Assembly (NCBI GenBank): GCA_029010655.1
Contig: JAQXKW010000083.1
Coordinates: 1 to 13,143, forward strand
DNA length: 13,143 nucleotides
Reading direction: 5' to 3'
DNA from: Clostridia bacterium
GTDB taxonomy: Bacteria; Bacillota; Clostridia; Oscillospirales; CAG-272
Shown in pieces: positions 1 through 5,037 of this stretch. The notes under the pieces were generated by a model. That model was not told where the DNA came from and made no database searches. It saw only the letters and a program-made list of their open reading frames with translations. Position 1 is the stretch's first letter. Every line of letters begins with the position of its first letter. Both the position numbers and the translations under genes were made by a program.

Positions 1-209
1 TTTACACAATTTGCGTCGTTATAGCACACGTAAATCTGTTTTAATTCTTTGTCGTGCAAAACCGTTTCGATTACATCGGGAATAAAGGATTCCGGCTGAA
101 GAACGGTATAATTCTGATTATCGCGCGTGCAGTATCCACGGCCGATAAGCCCGAAAGCAATACTGCAAATAAACAGTATGCAGAAAAGCACATAACAAAA
201 TTTTCTCAT
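1..209 (-). CDS. Unrecognised exported or membrane-anchored protein, N-terminal fragment
   Basis: This is the first 69 codons of a minus-strand gene that runs off the left edge; the frame stays open to base 3. The start is the ATG at 209, preceded by GAGGGA at 215-220 with 5 nt spacing. The protein opens with a short basic start (MRK) and a hydrophobic stretch at about residues 4-23, rich in Cys, Phe and Ile, which reads as a signal peptide or a single membrane anchor. The following residues (about 24-69) are polar and contain several Cys and Tyr. The hydrophobic segment does not end in a proper lipobox: the residues before Cys27 are R-G-Y. It has its own predicted promoter and lies downstream, in the same direction, of the phosphate transporter, from which a hairpin separates it. 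I do not recognise the family and assign no function. Confidence 0.7.
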   Translation of the reverse strand, partial: MRKFCYVLFCILFICSIAFGLIGRGYCTRDNQNYTVLQPESFIPDVIETVLHDKELKQIYVCYNDANCV

Positions 210-229
210 AATAATCCCTCACAAAGATC

Positions 230-258
230 ATTATACAGGATTTTTTGCCAAAAAGCAA
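230..258 (-). promoter_or_regulatory. Predicted sigma-A promoter for the left-edge gene
   Basis: On the minus strand, TTGCTT (253-258) is followed after exactly 17 nt by a perfect TATAAT (230-235). The -35 is weak (TTG conserved). Transcription would begin near 223, giving a very short leader that just includes the GAGGGA ribosome binding site at 215-220. This separates the left-edge gene from the phosphate transporter transcript. Confidence 0.55.
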
Positions 259-280
259 ATTTTTTCTTAATAGGGAACGA

Positions 281-305
281 GGCACTCTCCGAAAGGGAGA
301 GTGCC
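281..305 (-). terminator. Hairpin after the Na/Pi cotransporter gene
   Basis: A perfect 10-bp stem (281-290 with 296-305, arms GGCACTCTCC and GGAGAGTGCC) closes a 5-nt loop, 14 nt beyond the stop codon of the transporter. The downstream minus-strand sequence is only moderately T-rich (TCGTTCCCTATT), so it is a somewhat weak intrinsic terminator. Its placement between the transporter and the next promoter supports that role. Confidence 0.6.
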
Positions 306-319
306 CCGTGCGGCGGTTT

Positions 320-2074
320 TCAGTTTTTATCCAAAGCGTACTTTACCTTGAAGTAATCGTAATAATCGTTGAATTCCTTCATATCTCCGCCCTTTACGCT
401 GCGGAGGTATTCGTGCACGTCCATAACCTTGTGCTCCATTTCAAGCACGCAGGCGGCAATATTTGAGCAATGGTCGGAAACTCTCTCGAAGTTGGTGAGA
501 AGGTCGGTGAGCACAAAGCCCATTTCTATGGTACACTCGCCCTTTTGCAGTCTCTGAATATGTCTGCCCTTCAGCTTGCCCTTCAGATAATCCACAACCT
601 GCTCAAGAGGCTCTACCATAACGGCAGTATCAAGGTCGCTGTTAATAAAGGCGGTAAGGGTCATATCCAAAATCTCCGCAACTGCCGAGGTAAGGTGCGA
701 CAGCTCACGGCGTGCGTCGCCGGAAAGGTCGATTTTCTTTTCCCTCATCTCGTTGACCGAATTGCAGATGTTTATGGCGTGGTCGGAAATTCTTTCAAAA
801 TCCCCGATAAGGTGCAGAAGCTTTGTAGCTTCGTTGCTGTCCTTTTCGGTCATGTCCCGGTTTGAAAGCTGAACCAAATATGTTCCTATTTTATCCTCGT
901 ATATATCTACTCTTGCCTCCGCCTCTCTGACGGATTCCTCCAGCTTTTCGTCGTAGCTGTCAATAAGCTTTATGGCGTCCTTGAACGAGGAAACAGCCAG
1001 CTCCGCCATGGCTACCGTAACTGTGCGGCAGGCATCGATTGCCACGGTGGGGGTATTGAGAAGACGCTCGTCAAGGAGCTTTGTTTTTTCTTCTTCTCCG
1101 GGGGTGTCACGGACGATAAGCTTTGAAAGCGCTTCAAACTGCTTTGAGAAGGGCATAAGCACAAGGGCAAGGGTTTTGAAGCCCGTGTTTACAACGGCAA
1201 TTCCGATAGGTCCCGCCGACTCGTTCACAATGGAAAGAGGGAACAGCTTTATGCCGAAATAGAATATGGGCAGGAAAATAATTGTAGCGATAATATTAAA
1301 GGAAAGGTGAATTATTGCGGCACGGCGGGCGTTTTTGGACGCACCGATTGAGGAAATCATGGCTGAAACGCAGGTTCCTATATTCTGTCCCATGACTATG
1401 GGAACGGCGGCGGCATAGGTGATTCCCCCGGAGGAGGAAAGAGCCTGAAGAATACCGATTGAAGCGGAGGAGGACTGGACTACCGCCGTAAAGAAAACGC
1501 CTACCAGCACACCGAGGATAGGATTTGTGAACAGGGTAAGTATTCTGATAAAGTTGGGGTCGCCGCGAAGCCCTTCAACGGAGCCGGACATCATTTCCAT
1601 GCCGAACATAAGCACCGCAAAGCCCAGAAGAATCATACCCGTATCTTTTCTTTTGGAGTTCTTCTGGAACATCAAAAGGATAACGCCTGCCATGGCGAGA
1701 ACAGGTACGAAGGTGGAGGGCTTTATAAGCTGCATAAAGAAGTTGTCACCCGAAACGCCTGTCAGGGACAGAAGCCACGGGGTGATGGTAGCACCCAGGT
1801 TTGCTCCGATAATAACGCCGATAGACTGACCGAGAGTAATAATTCCTGAGTTTACAAAGCCTACTACCATGACGGTAGTTGCAGAGGACGACTGCATGAC
1901 AACGGTGGTGCCCACACCTAAAAGGAAGCCCTTGAAGGTGTTGGAGGTCATACTCTGAAGTATGGTTTTAAGCCTTGAGCCGGCTCGCTTCTGGAGAGAG
2001 GCGCCCATTACGTTCATGCCGAACAGGAACAGGGCAAGTCCGCCGACAAGGCTCATTATTTCCTGAAGACCCAT
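320..2074 (-). CDS. Na+/phosphate cotransporter family protein with PhoU-like C-terminus
   Basis: A 584-residue membrane protein of the Na/Pi cotransporter family (two PF02690 repeats plus a PhoU-like helical region), expected to import inorganic phosphate with sodium at the cytoplasmic membrane. The family's signature is duplicated: QSSSA occurs at about residue 61 and again at about residue 200, each followed by a hydrophobic segment and a G-x-N-x-G motif (GANLGAT and GQNIGTC). Residues 1 to about 310 are mostly membrane helices. Residues about 345-565 are polar and helical, with the PhoU-type pattern of a histidine in a helix followed by ERISDHA and, later, ERVSDHC. The start is the ATG at 2074, because AAGGGG lies 6-7 nt upstream; the in-frame GTG at 2098 lacks a ribosome binding site and lies upstream of or at the predicted transcription start. 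The gene is divergent from spoIIE. The upstream Pho-box-like repeats suggest control by phosphate limitation. The specific substrate is inferred from the family. Confidence 0.93.
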   Translation of the reverse strand: MGLQEIMSLVGGLALFLFGMNVMGASLQKRAGSRLKTILQSMTSNTFKGFLLGVGTTVVMQSSSATTVMVVGFVNSGIITLGQSIGVIIGANLGATITPWLLSLTGVSGDNFFMQLIKPSTFVPVLAMAGVILLMFQKNSKRKDTGMILLGFAVLMFGMEMMSGSVEGLRGDPNFIRILTLFTNPILGVLVGVFFTAVVQSSSASIGILQALSSSGGITYAAAVPIVMGQNIGTCVSAMISSIGASKNARRAAIIHLSFNIIATIIFLPIFYFGIKLFPLSIVNESAGPIGIAVVNTGFKTLALVLMPFSKQFEALSKLIVRDTPGEEEKTKLLDERLLNTPTVAIDACRTVTVAMAELAVSSFKDAIKLIDSYDEKLEESVREAEARVDIYEDKIGTYLVQLSNRDMTEKDSNEATKLLHLIGDFERISDHAINICNSVNEMREKKIDLSGDARRELSHLTSAVAEILDMTLTAFINSDLDTAVMVEPLEQVVDYLKGKLKGRHIQRLQKGECTIEMGFVLTDLLTNFERVSDHCSNIAACVLEMEHKVMDVHEYLRSVKGGDMKEFNDYYDYFKVKYALDKN

Positions 2075-2109
2075 GTTAATTCCCCTTCTGAATTTCACAA
2101 TTTAACCAT

Positions 2110-2167
2110 TTTATATTATTCTCCTACGGTTAAATCTGTAATCATGTAAATGTTAAATCCGTGTAAA
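2110..2167 (-). promoter_or_regulatory. Pho-box-like direct repeats and promoter of the Na/Pi cotransporter
   Basis: Reading the minus strand, TTTACA (2162-2167), 5 nt, TTAACA (2151-2156) form a direct repeat with the 11-nt period typical of Firmicute PhoP boxes (TTAACA-like hexamers about 5 nt apart). Further hexamers follow: TTTACA (2145-2150), ATTACA (2137-2142) and TTAACC (2128-2133). An AT-rich -10 candidate, TAATAT (2113-2118) overlapping TATAAA (2110-2115), lies 9-12 nt beyond the last hexamer, where PhoP-activated promoters often lack a good -35. Transcription would start near 2103, about 28 nt before the ATG. The link to PhoP is an inference from pattern and from the gene's phosphate role. 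Confidence 0.5.
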
Positions 2168-2224
2168 ATAGTATTACTTGGTATTTCCCGATAAAAGTAT
2201 TCGTTGTACGATAAGGGGATGCGA

Positions 2225-2253
2225 CTGACTTTTTACGTTTTGAGGGATAGAAT
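2225..2253 (+). promoter_or_regulatory. Possible sigma-A promoter of spoIIE
   Basis: CTGACT (2225-2230; four of six matches to TTGACA) is separated by 17 nt from TAGAAT (2248-2253). The start of transcription would fall near 2260, downstream of the in-frame TTG at 2204 and ATG at 2219 and upstream of the ATG at 2288. I could not see a convincing Spo0A box (TGTCGAA-like) nearby, although spoIIE in Bacillus is Spo0A-controlled. Confidence 0.35.
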
Positions 2254-2287
2254 AGCTTTACAAAACGAAAAAGGAACGGAAAAAACA

Positions 2288-4678
2288 ATGAAGAAAAAAA
2301 CTGCCGCAGGCGTTGCGGTTAGGGAGCTTATCAGCAAGGGGACGGAGGCTGTTAATTCCGTAAAAGCGGGAGACAGCGAAAAACTGCGGAAAATCCTTGC
2401 GAGAGCAGGGCTGTTTTTAGTTACCTGCATTGTGGGAGGTACTATGTGTACGGAGGGGATTTACCCCTTTGGCATAGCTATACTGTGTACGGCGGAGGGC
2501 ACATTTAACACGGGACTTGCGTTTTCCGGCGCCATGCTTTCAACCCTCGGCATGAGAGAAAACGCCTTCTGGCACATACTTGCCGTAATTCTTGCCTTCG
2601 CCGCAAGACTTTGCGCAAACGCCGTGTGCGGCGCATTTTTTGAAAAAAACAGCATAAAGCGAAAGCTTTTCCGGGAGTCGCCTTATATCAGGCTTGCAAT
2701 TTCGGCAGGCTGTGCGGCGGTGCTTGGGGGCGTGGGGATTCTCAGAGGCGAAAGCCTTTATTACAGCATTTACCAGACCCTTGCGGGCGTGCTCATATAT
2801 TCCGTCATTACCGCCGCTTTTATGATGATTTTATCGGACGGCTCTGACATACAGAGAGGGTCGCCTGGGAGCCTTTATCGTGTGCTTTCCCCGAAAACGG
2901 CAGGTGTGTGTGCGGCGGCTTTTGCCGCAGTTCTCACCCTTAAAAGCATTGCGCTTCCGTTCAGCATAGCTACGGTTGCGGCGTATTTTCTGACCGTGTG
3001 GTTTGCATATTCCGGCGGAACCGCCATGGGCTTTGCGGTGGGTATCTCCTGCGGAATTGCTCTGGGAGGGACGGTTGGCCCCGCTCTTTCCCTTACAGGC
3101 GGCGTTGCGGGAATGCTGTTTGAGTACGGAGATTCTCTTGCGGTTATTGTTTCTTCTCTTTGCGGCGGACTTCTCTCAGCCGTTACGGGCGGAATTTCGG
3201 CATTTGTAGAATTTGTTCCCGAAACAGTTTTTGCCGCCGCAATAATCATACCCCTGATAAAGCTGAATATACTGCCGAAAGACCTGACGGACAAGCTTTA
3301 CGGGGCGGGGAACTCCGTGCCGTTCCCGATTAAGGCAAATGCCGAAAACGGCGCCGTCAAAGAGCGGTGCAAAAAAATAAGCGACTCCCTTGAGTCACTT
3401 TCAAAGCTGCTCATATCCGTAGGAAATAAAATGCGGTGTCCCACCCCGCAGGAGGCGTACAGAATATGTACGGCGGCGAGAGCAAGATACTGCGGCGGGT
3501 GCGAATTTGAGAGTCTTTGCTCGGGGGACGAGGAAAAGGAGGTCAACTCGTTTTTTTCAAACATGTCCCATTCCCTTTCCCTGAGAGGAAAGGTCACCGC
3601 ACGTATCGTGCCGGAAAGGCTCGCACGGCGGTGCTACAATATGGACTCACTCATTCGGGCGGTGAACACGTCCGCCGAAAGGCTGGCGGGGCTGTCTGCG
3701 GCGGGGGCAAAAACAGAGCTTCTTGCGTCTGATTATACAGCCATAGCCTCGCTTCTCAGGGAGACTGCTCTGTCCGAGTCCGACTGGCAGCCCGATTCTG
3801 GGGCCTCCGTTTTGCTGAAACGGAGCATGAGAGCAAACGGCTTCGATTTTTCGGGAGCGTCCGTTTACGGAAAGCGCAGAAAAAAGGTGTATATGTACGG
3901 AGTAAACTGCGACGGCTGTACCGCAGGAGAGCGGGACATACGCCGCTGTGCGGAGGAAACTCTCGGAACAAGACTTTCTCCGGTGGAATTTTCAATAGAT
4001 AAAAAGACAGTTTCGGCGTCAATGCACACCGTTCCGGCGTTTTCCGTAAAATGCGGAAAATTTACGGGGATAGGAGAACGGGACACGGCAAGCGGCGACA
4101 GCGTAGTAAGCTTTGAAAATGACGAGGGGATGTTCTATTCTCTCGTGTCCGACGGCATGGGAAGCGGACGGGAAGCCGCCGTAACAAGCGGTCTGTCGGC
4201 GCTGTTTTTGGAAAAGCTTTTGTCTGCAGGCTGTCCCATGAAAAGTGCGCTGGAGCTTTTGAACTGCTTTGTGCGGGGAAATGAGGGCGAGTGCTTTACT
4301 ACTGTGGATTTAATGGAGGCGGACCTTATAACGGGCAGGGCAAGATTTATAAAAAGCGGTGCGGCGCCGTCCTTTGTACTTCGGGGCGGACAGCTTTTCA
4401 GGCTTCATTCAAAGACCGTGCCCGTTGGAATTATGCGTGCTTTGGACGCAGAGGCAATTTCCTTTGACCTTCAGGACGACGATACGGTTATAATGATGAG
4501 CGACGGGGTTACGGGAAACTATGAGGACTGCCCGTGGCTGTACGAGCTTTTGTGCGATGGGCTGAAAAGAGAGGATTCGCCGTCCCGCATGGCTAAAATG
4601 ATAGGCGAGGCGGCGGTTGAAAATACGGGAAGGGAGGATGATATAACGGTCTGCGTTATGAAAATATCTAAAACTTAA
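2288..4678 (+). CDS. spoIIE: Stage II sporulation protein E, membrane PP2C-type serine phosphatase
   Basis: A 796-residue SpoIIE, close to the 827 residues of the Bacillus subtilis protein. SpoIIE sits at the polar septum and dephosphorylates SpoIIAA, which releases sigma-F in the forespore. Residues about 35-300 are a run of hydrophobic segments forming the membrane domain. A central region holds conserved cysteines, including C402, C405 and C411. The C-terminal third is the PP2C-type phosphatase: DGMGSG at residue 622, SGAAPSF, SDGVTGN (Asp739) and a terminal REDDITV (Asp784) carry the metal-binding aspartates. I chose the ATG at 2288, with AAGGA and CGGA upstream; the in-frame ATG at 2219 has AAGGGG directly abutting it, leaving no spacer. 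It is not followed by the tilS/hpt/ftsH genes that often lie near it in Firmicutes. Its TAA stop codon begins exactly at the outer edge of the inverted-repeat element at 4676. Confidence 0.96.
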   Translation: MKKKTAAGVAVRELISKGTEAVNSVKAGDSEKLRKILARAGLFLVTCIVGGTMCTEGIYPFGIAILCTAEGTFNTGLAFSGAMLSTLGMRENAFWHILAVILAFAARLCANAVCGAFFEKNSIKRKLFRESPYIRLAISAGCAAVLGGVGILRGESLYYSIYQTLAGVLIYSVITAAFMMILSDGSDIQRGSPGSLYRVLSPKTAGVCAAAFAAVLTLKSIALPFSIATVAAYFLTVWFAYSGGTAMGFAVGISCGIALGGTVGPALSLTGGVAGMLFEYGDSLAVIVSSLCGGLLSAVTGGISAFVEFVPETVFAAAIIIPLIKLNILPKDLTDKLYGAGNSVPFPIKANAENGAVKERCKKISDSLESLSKLLISVGNKMRCPTPQEAYRICTAARARYCGGCEFESLCSGDEEKEVNSFFSNMSHSLSLRGKVTARIVPERLARRCYNMDSLIRAVNTSAERLAGLSAAGAKTELLASDYTAIASLLRETALSESDWQPDSGASVLLKRSMRANGFDFSGASVYGKRRKKVYMYGVNCDGCTAGERDIRRCAEETLGTRLSPVEFSIDKKTVSASMHTVPAFSVKCGKFTGIGERDTASGDSVVSFENDEGMFYSLVSDGMGSGREAAVTSGLSALFLEKLLSAGCPMKSALELLNCFVRGNEGECFTTVDLMEADLITGRARFIKSGAAPSFVLRGGQLFRLHSKTVPVGIMRALDAEAISFDLQDDDTVIMMSDGVTGNYEDCPWLYELLCDGLKREDSPSRMAKMIGEAAVENTGREDDITVCVMKISKT

Positions 4679-4704
4679 AAAATGCGGGTTCTCCCGCATT
4701 TCAG
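4676..4704. repeat. Left terminal inverted repeat, itself a hairpin
   Basis: The arms AATGCGGG (4681-4688) and CCCGCATT (4693-4700) form an 8-bp stem with a TTCT loop, one pair longer if A4680 and T4701 are included. On the plus strand no T-run follows, so it should not terminate spoIIE by itself. On the minus strand the stem is followed by six Ts, so it would terminate minus-strand transcription. It pairs by sequence with the repeat at 4949-4977. Confidence 0.65.
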
Positions 4705-4716
4705 AGTAAAGACAAA

Positions 4717-4729
4717 GCGGTCAGACCGC
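4717..4729. repeat. Short palindrome inside the inverted-repeat element
   Basis: GCGGTC and GACCGC are perfect complements around a single central A. It is followed on the plus strand by the short AT stretch CCAATTTTAG. The function is unknown. Confidence 0.5.
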
Positions 4730-4796
4730 CAATTTTAGACAAAAAATACTAAGTTAATTAAAACCTATAATTCGCAAAAAAACAGACAGAAATATT

Positions 4797-4825
4797 TAAC
4801 GGCGGGCTGAAAAAGCCCGCCGTTA
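4797..4825. repeat. 12-bp GC-rich hairpin inside the element
   Basis: TAACGGCGGGCT (4797-4808) is perfectly complementary to AGCCCGCCGTTA (4814-4825), with a GAAAA loop. The minus-strand continuation is AT-rich and reaches a T-run after about 15 nt, so it could be a weak minus-strand terminator; on the plus strand no T-run follows. Confidence 0.65.
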
Positions 4826-4839
4826 TTGGCTTTCGGCGC

Positions 4840-4882
4840 TTTCGCCCTCTGACGTACTTTTGTACGCCGACGAGCGGCGAAA
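4840..4882. repeat. Nested hairpin inside the element
   Basis: The outer arms TTTCGCC (4840-4846) and GGCGAAA (4876-4882) enclose an inner stem CGTAC-TTTT-GTACG. The arrangement suggests a structured RNA or a conserved repeat core. No protein-coding explanation is apparent. Confidence 0.5.
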
Positions 4883-4915
4883 TCACCAAATCTGCCTCCC
4901 TTTGTCTTTCTCTGA

Positions 4916-4951
4916 CAGCCTGATGACATGACAAAGTCAGTCATCAGGCTG
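4916..4951. repeat. Long hairpin next to the right end of the element
   Basis: CAGCCTGATGAC (4916-4927) pairs perfectly with GTCATCAGGCTG (4940-4951), and an inner TGAC/GTCA stem with an AAA loop continues it after a one-base bulge, giving about 16 bp in all. Its last three bases, CTG, overlap the start of the right terminal repeat. Confidence 0.65.
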
Positions 4952-4977
4952 AAATGCGGAAAAATCCGCATTTTTTA
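4949..4977 (+). terminator. Right terminal inverted repeat acting as a rho-independent terminator
   Basis: AAATGCGGA (4952-4960) and TCCGCATTT (4965-4973) form a 9-bp stem with an AAAA loop, ending in six Ts (4971-4976). This is the most plausible terminator of the spoIIE transcript, about 290 nt after its stop codon, and it insulates the glycan operon that starts just downstream. By sequence it is the inverted copy of 4676-4704. Confidence 0.75.
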
Positions 4978-4979
4978 TC

Positions 4980-5013
4980 TTGAAAAAGCTCTTTTCATAT
5001 GATAATATGAAAA
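4980..5013 (+). promoter_or_regulatory. Promoter and palindromic operator candidate of the dockerin/fucosidase operon
   Basis: TTGAAA (4980-4985), 17 nt, TAATAT (5003-5008) is a reasonable sigma-A promoter. Over its spacer and -10 lies a perfect inverted repeat with arms TTTTCATAT (4992-5000) and ATATGAAAA (5005-5013) around GATA. A protein bound there would block RNA polymerase, so it may be the operator of a repressor that senses a glycan; the regulator is not in this window. The promoter lies 3 nt beyond the right edge of the inverted-repeat element. Confidence 0.5.
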
Positions 5014-5037
5014 TATACTTACAGGAGCGTGAACAGG

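Larger units (their letters stand above)
4676..4977. mobile_element. MITE-like element with 29-bp terminal inverted repeats
   Basis: This 302-bp stretch fills most of the gap between spoIIE and the next gene. Its ends, 4676-4704 and 4949-4977, are inverted repeats of each other: both read TAAAAAATGCGG, then a 6-nt variable centre, then CCGCATTTCAG when oriented inwards, with mismatches only in the centre (about 26 of 29 identical). Each end is also a hairpin by itself. A TA dinucleotide sits at each outer edge, which would fit a TA-target insertion such as that of IS630/Tc1-type elements, but TA is self-complementary and so is weak evidence. Between the ends lie at least four more hairpins and no convincing gene. 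No transposase is present, so it would be non-autonomous. An alternative is that two similar terminators flank ordinary intergenic DNA. That the element is mobile is an inference. Confidence 0.5.

Noticed and set aside
470..865. 131-codon plus-strand frame antisense to the Na/Pi cotransporter
   Set aside because: It lies wholly opposite a well-supported gene and shows no recognisable domain or start signal.
2095..2109. Four-codon leader frame (MVKL) with an AGGAG 11 nt upstream, before the Na/Pi cotransporter
   Set aside because: The predicted transcription start falls near 2103, inside it, so it would not be translated; AGGAG is probably chance.
2204..2287. N-terminal extension of SpoIIE from TTG 2204 or ATG 2219
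   Set aside because: Neither has a usable ribosome binding site (AAGGGG directly abuts the ATG), and both precede the candidate transcription start; the ATG at 2288 fits better.
4766..4771. TATAAT inside the spacer after spoIIE
   Set aside because: No -35 at a suitable distance and no gene directly behind it.
4765..4971. Minus-strand 68-codon frame inside the inverted-repeat element
   Set aside because: It starts within the right terminal hairpin, has no clear ribosome binding site, and its basic, low-complexity product reflects the hairpin DNA; not supported as a gene.
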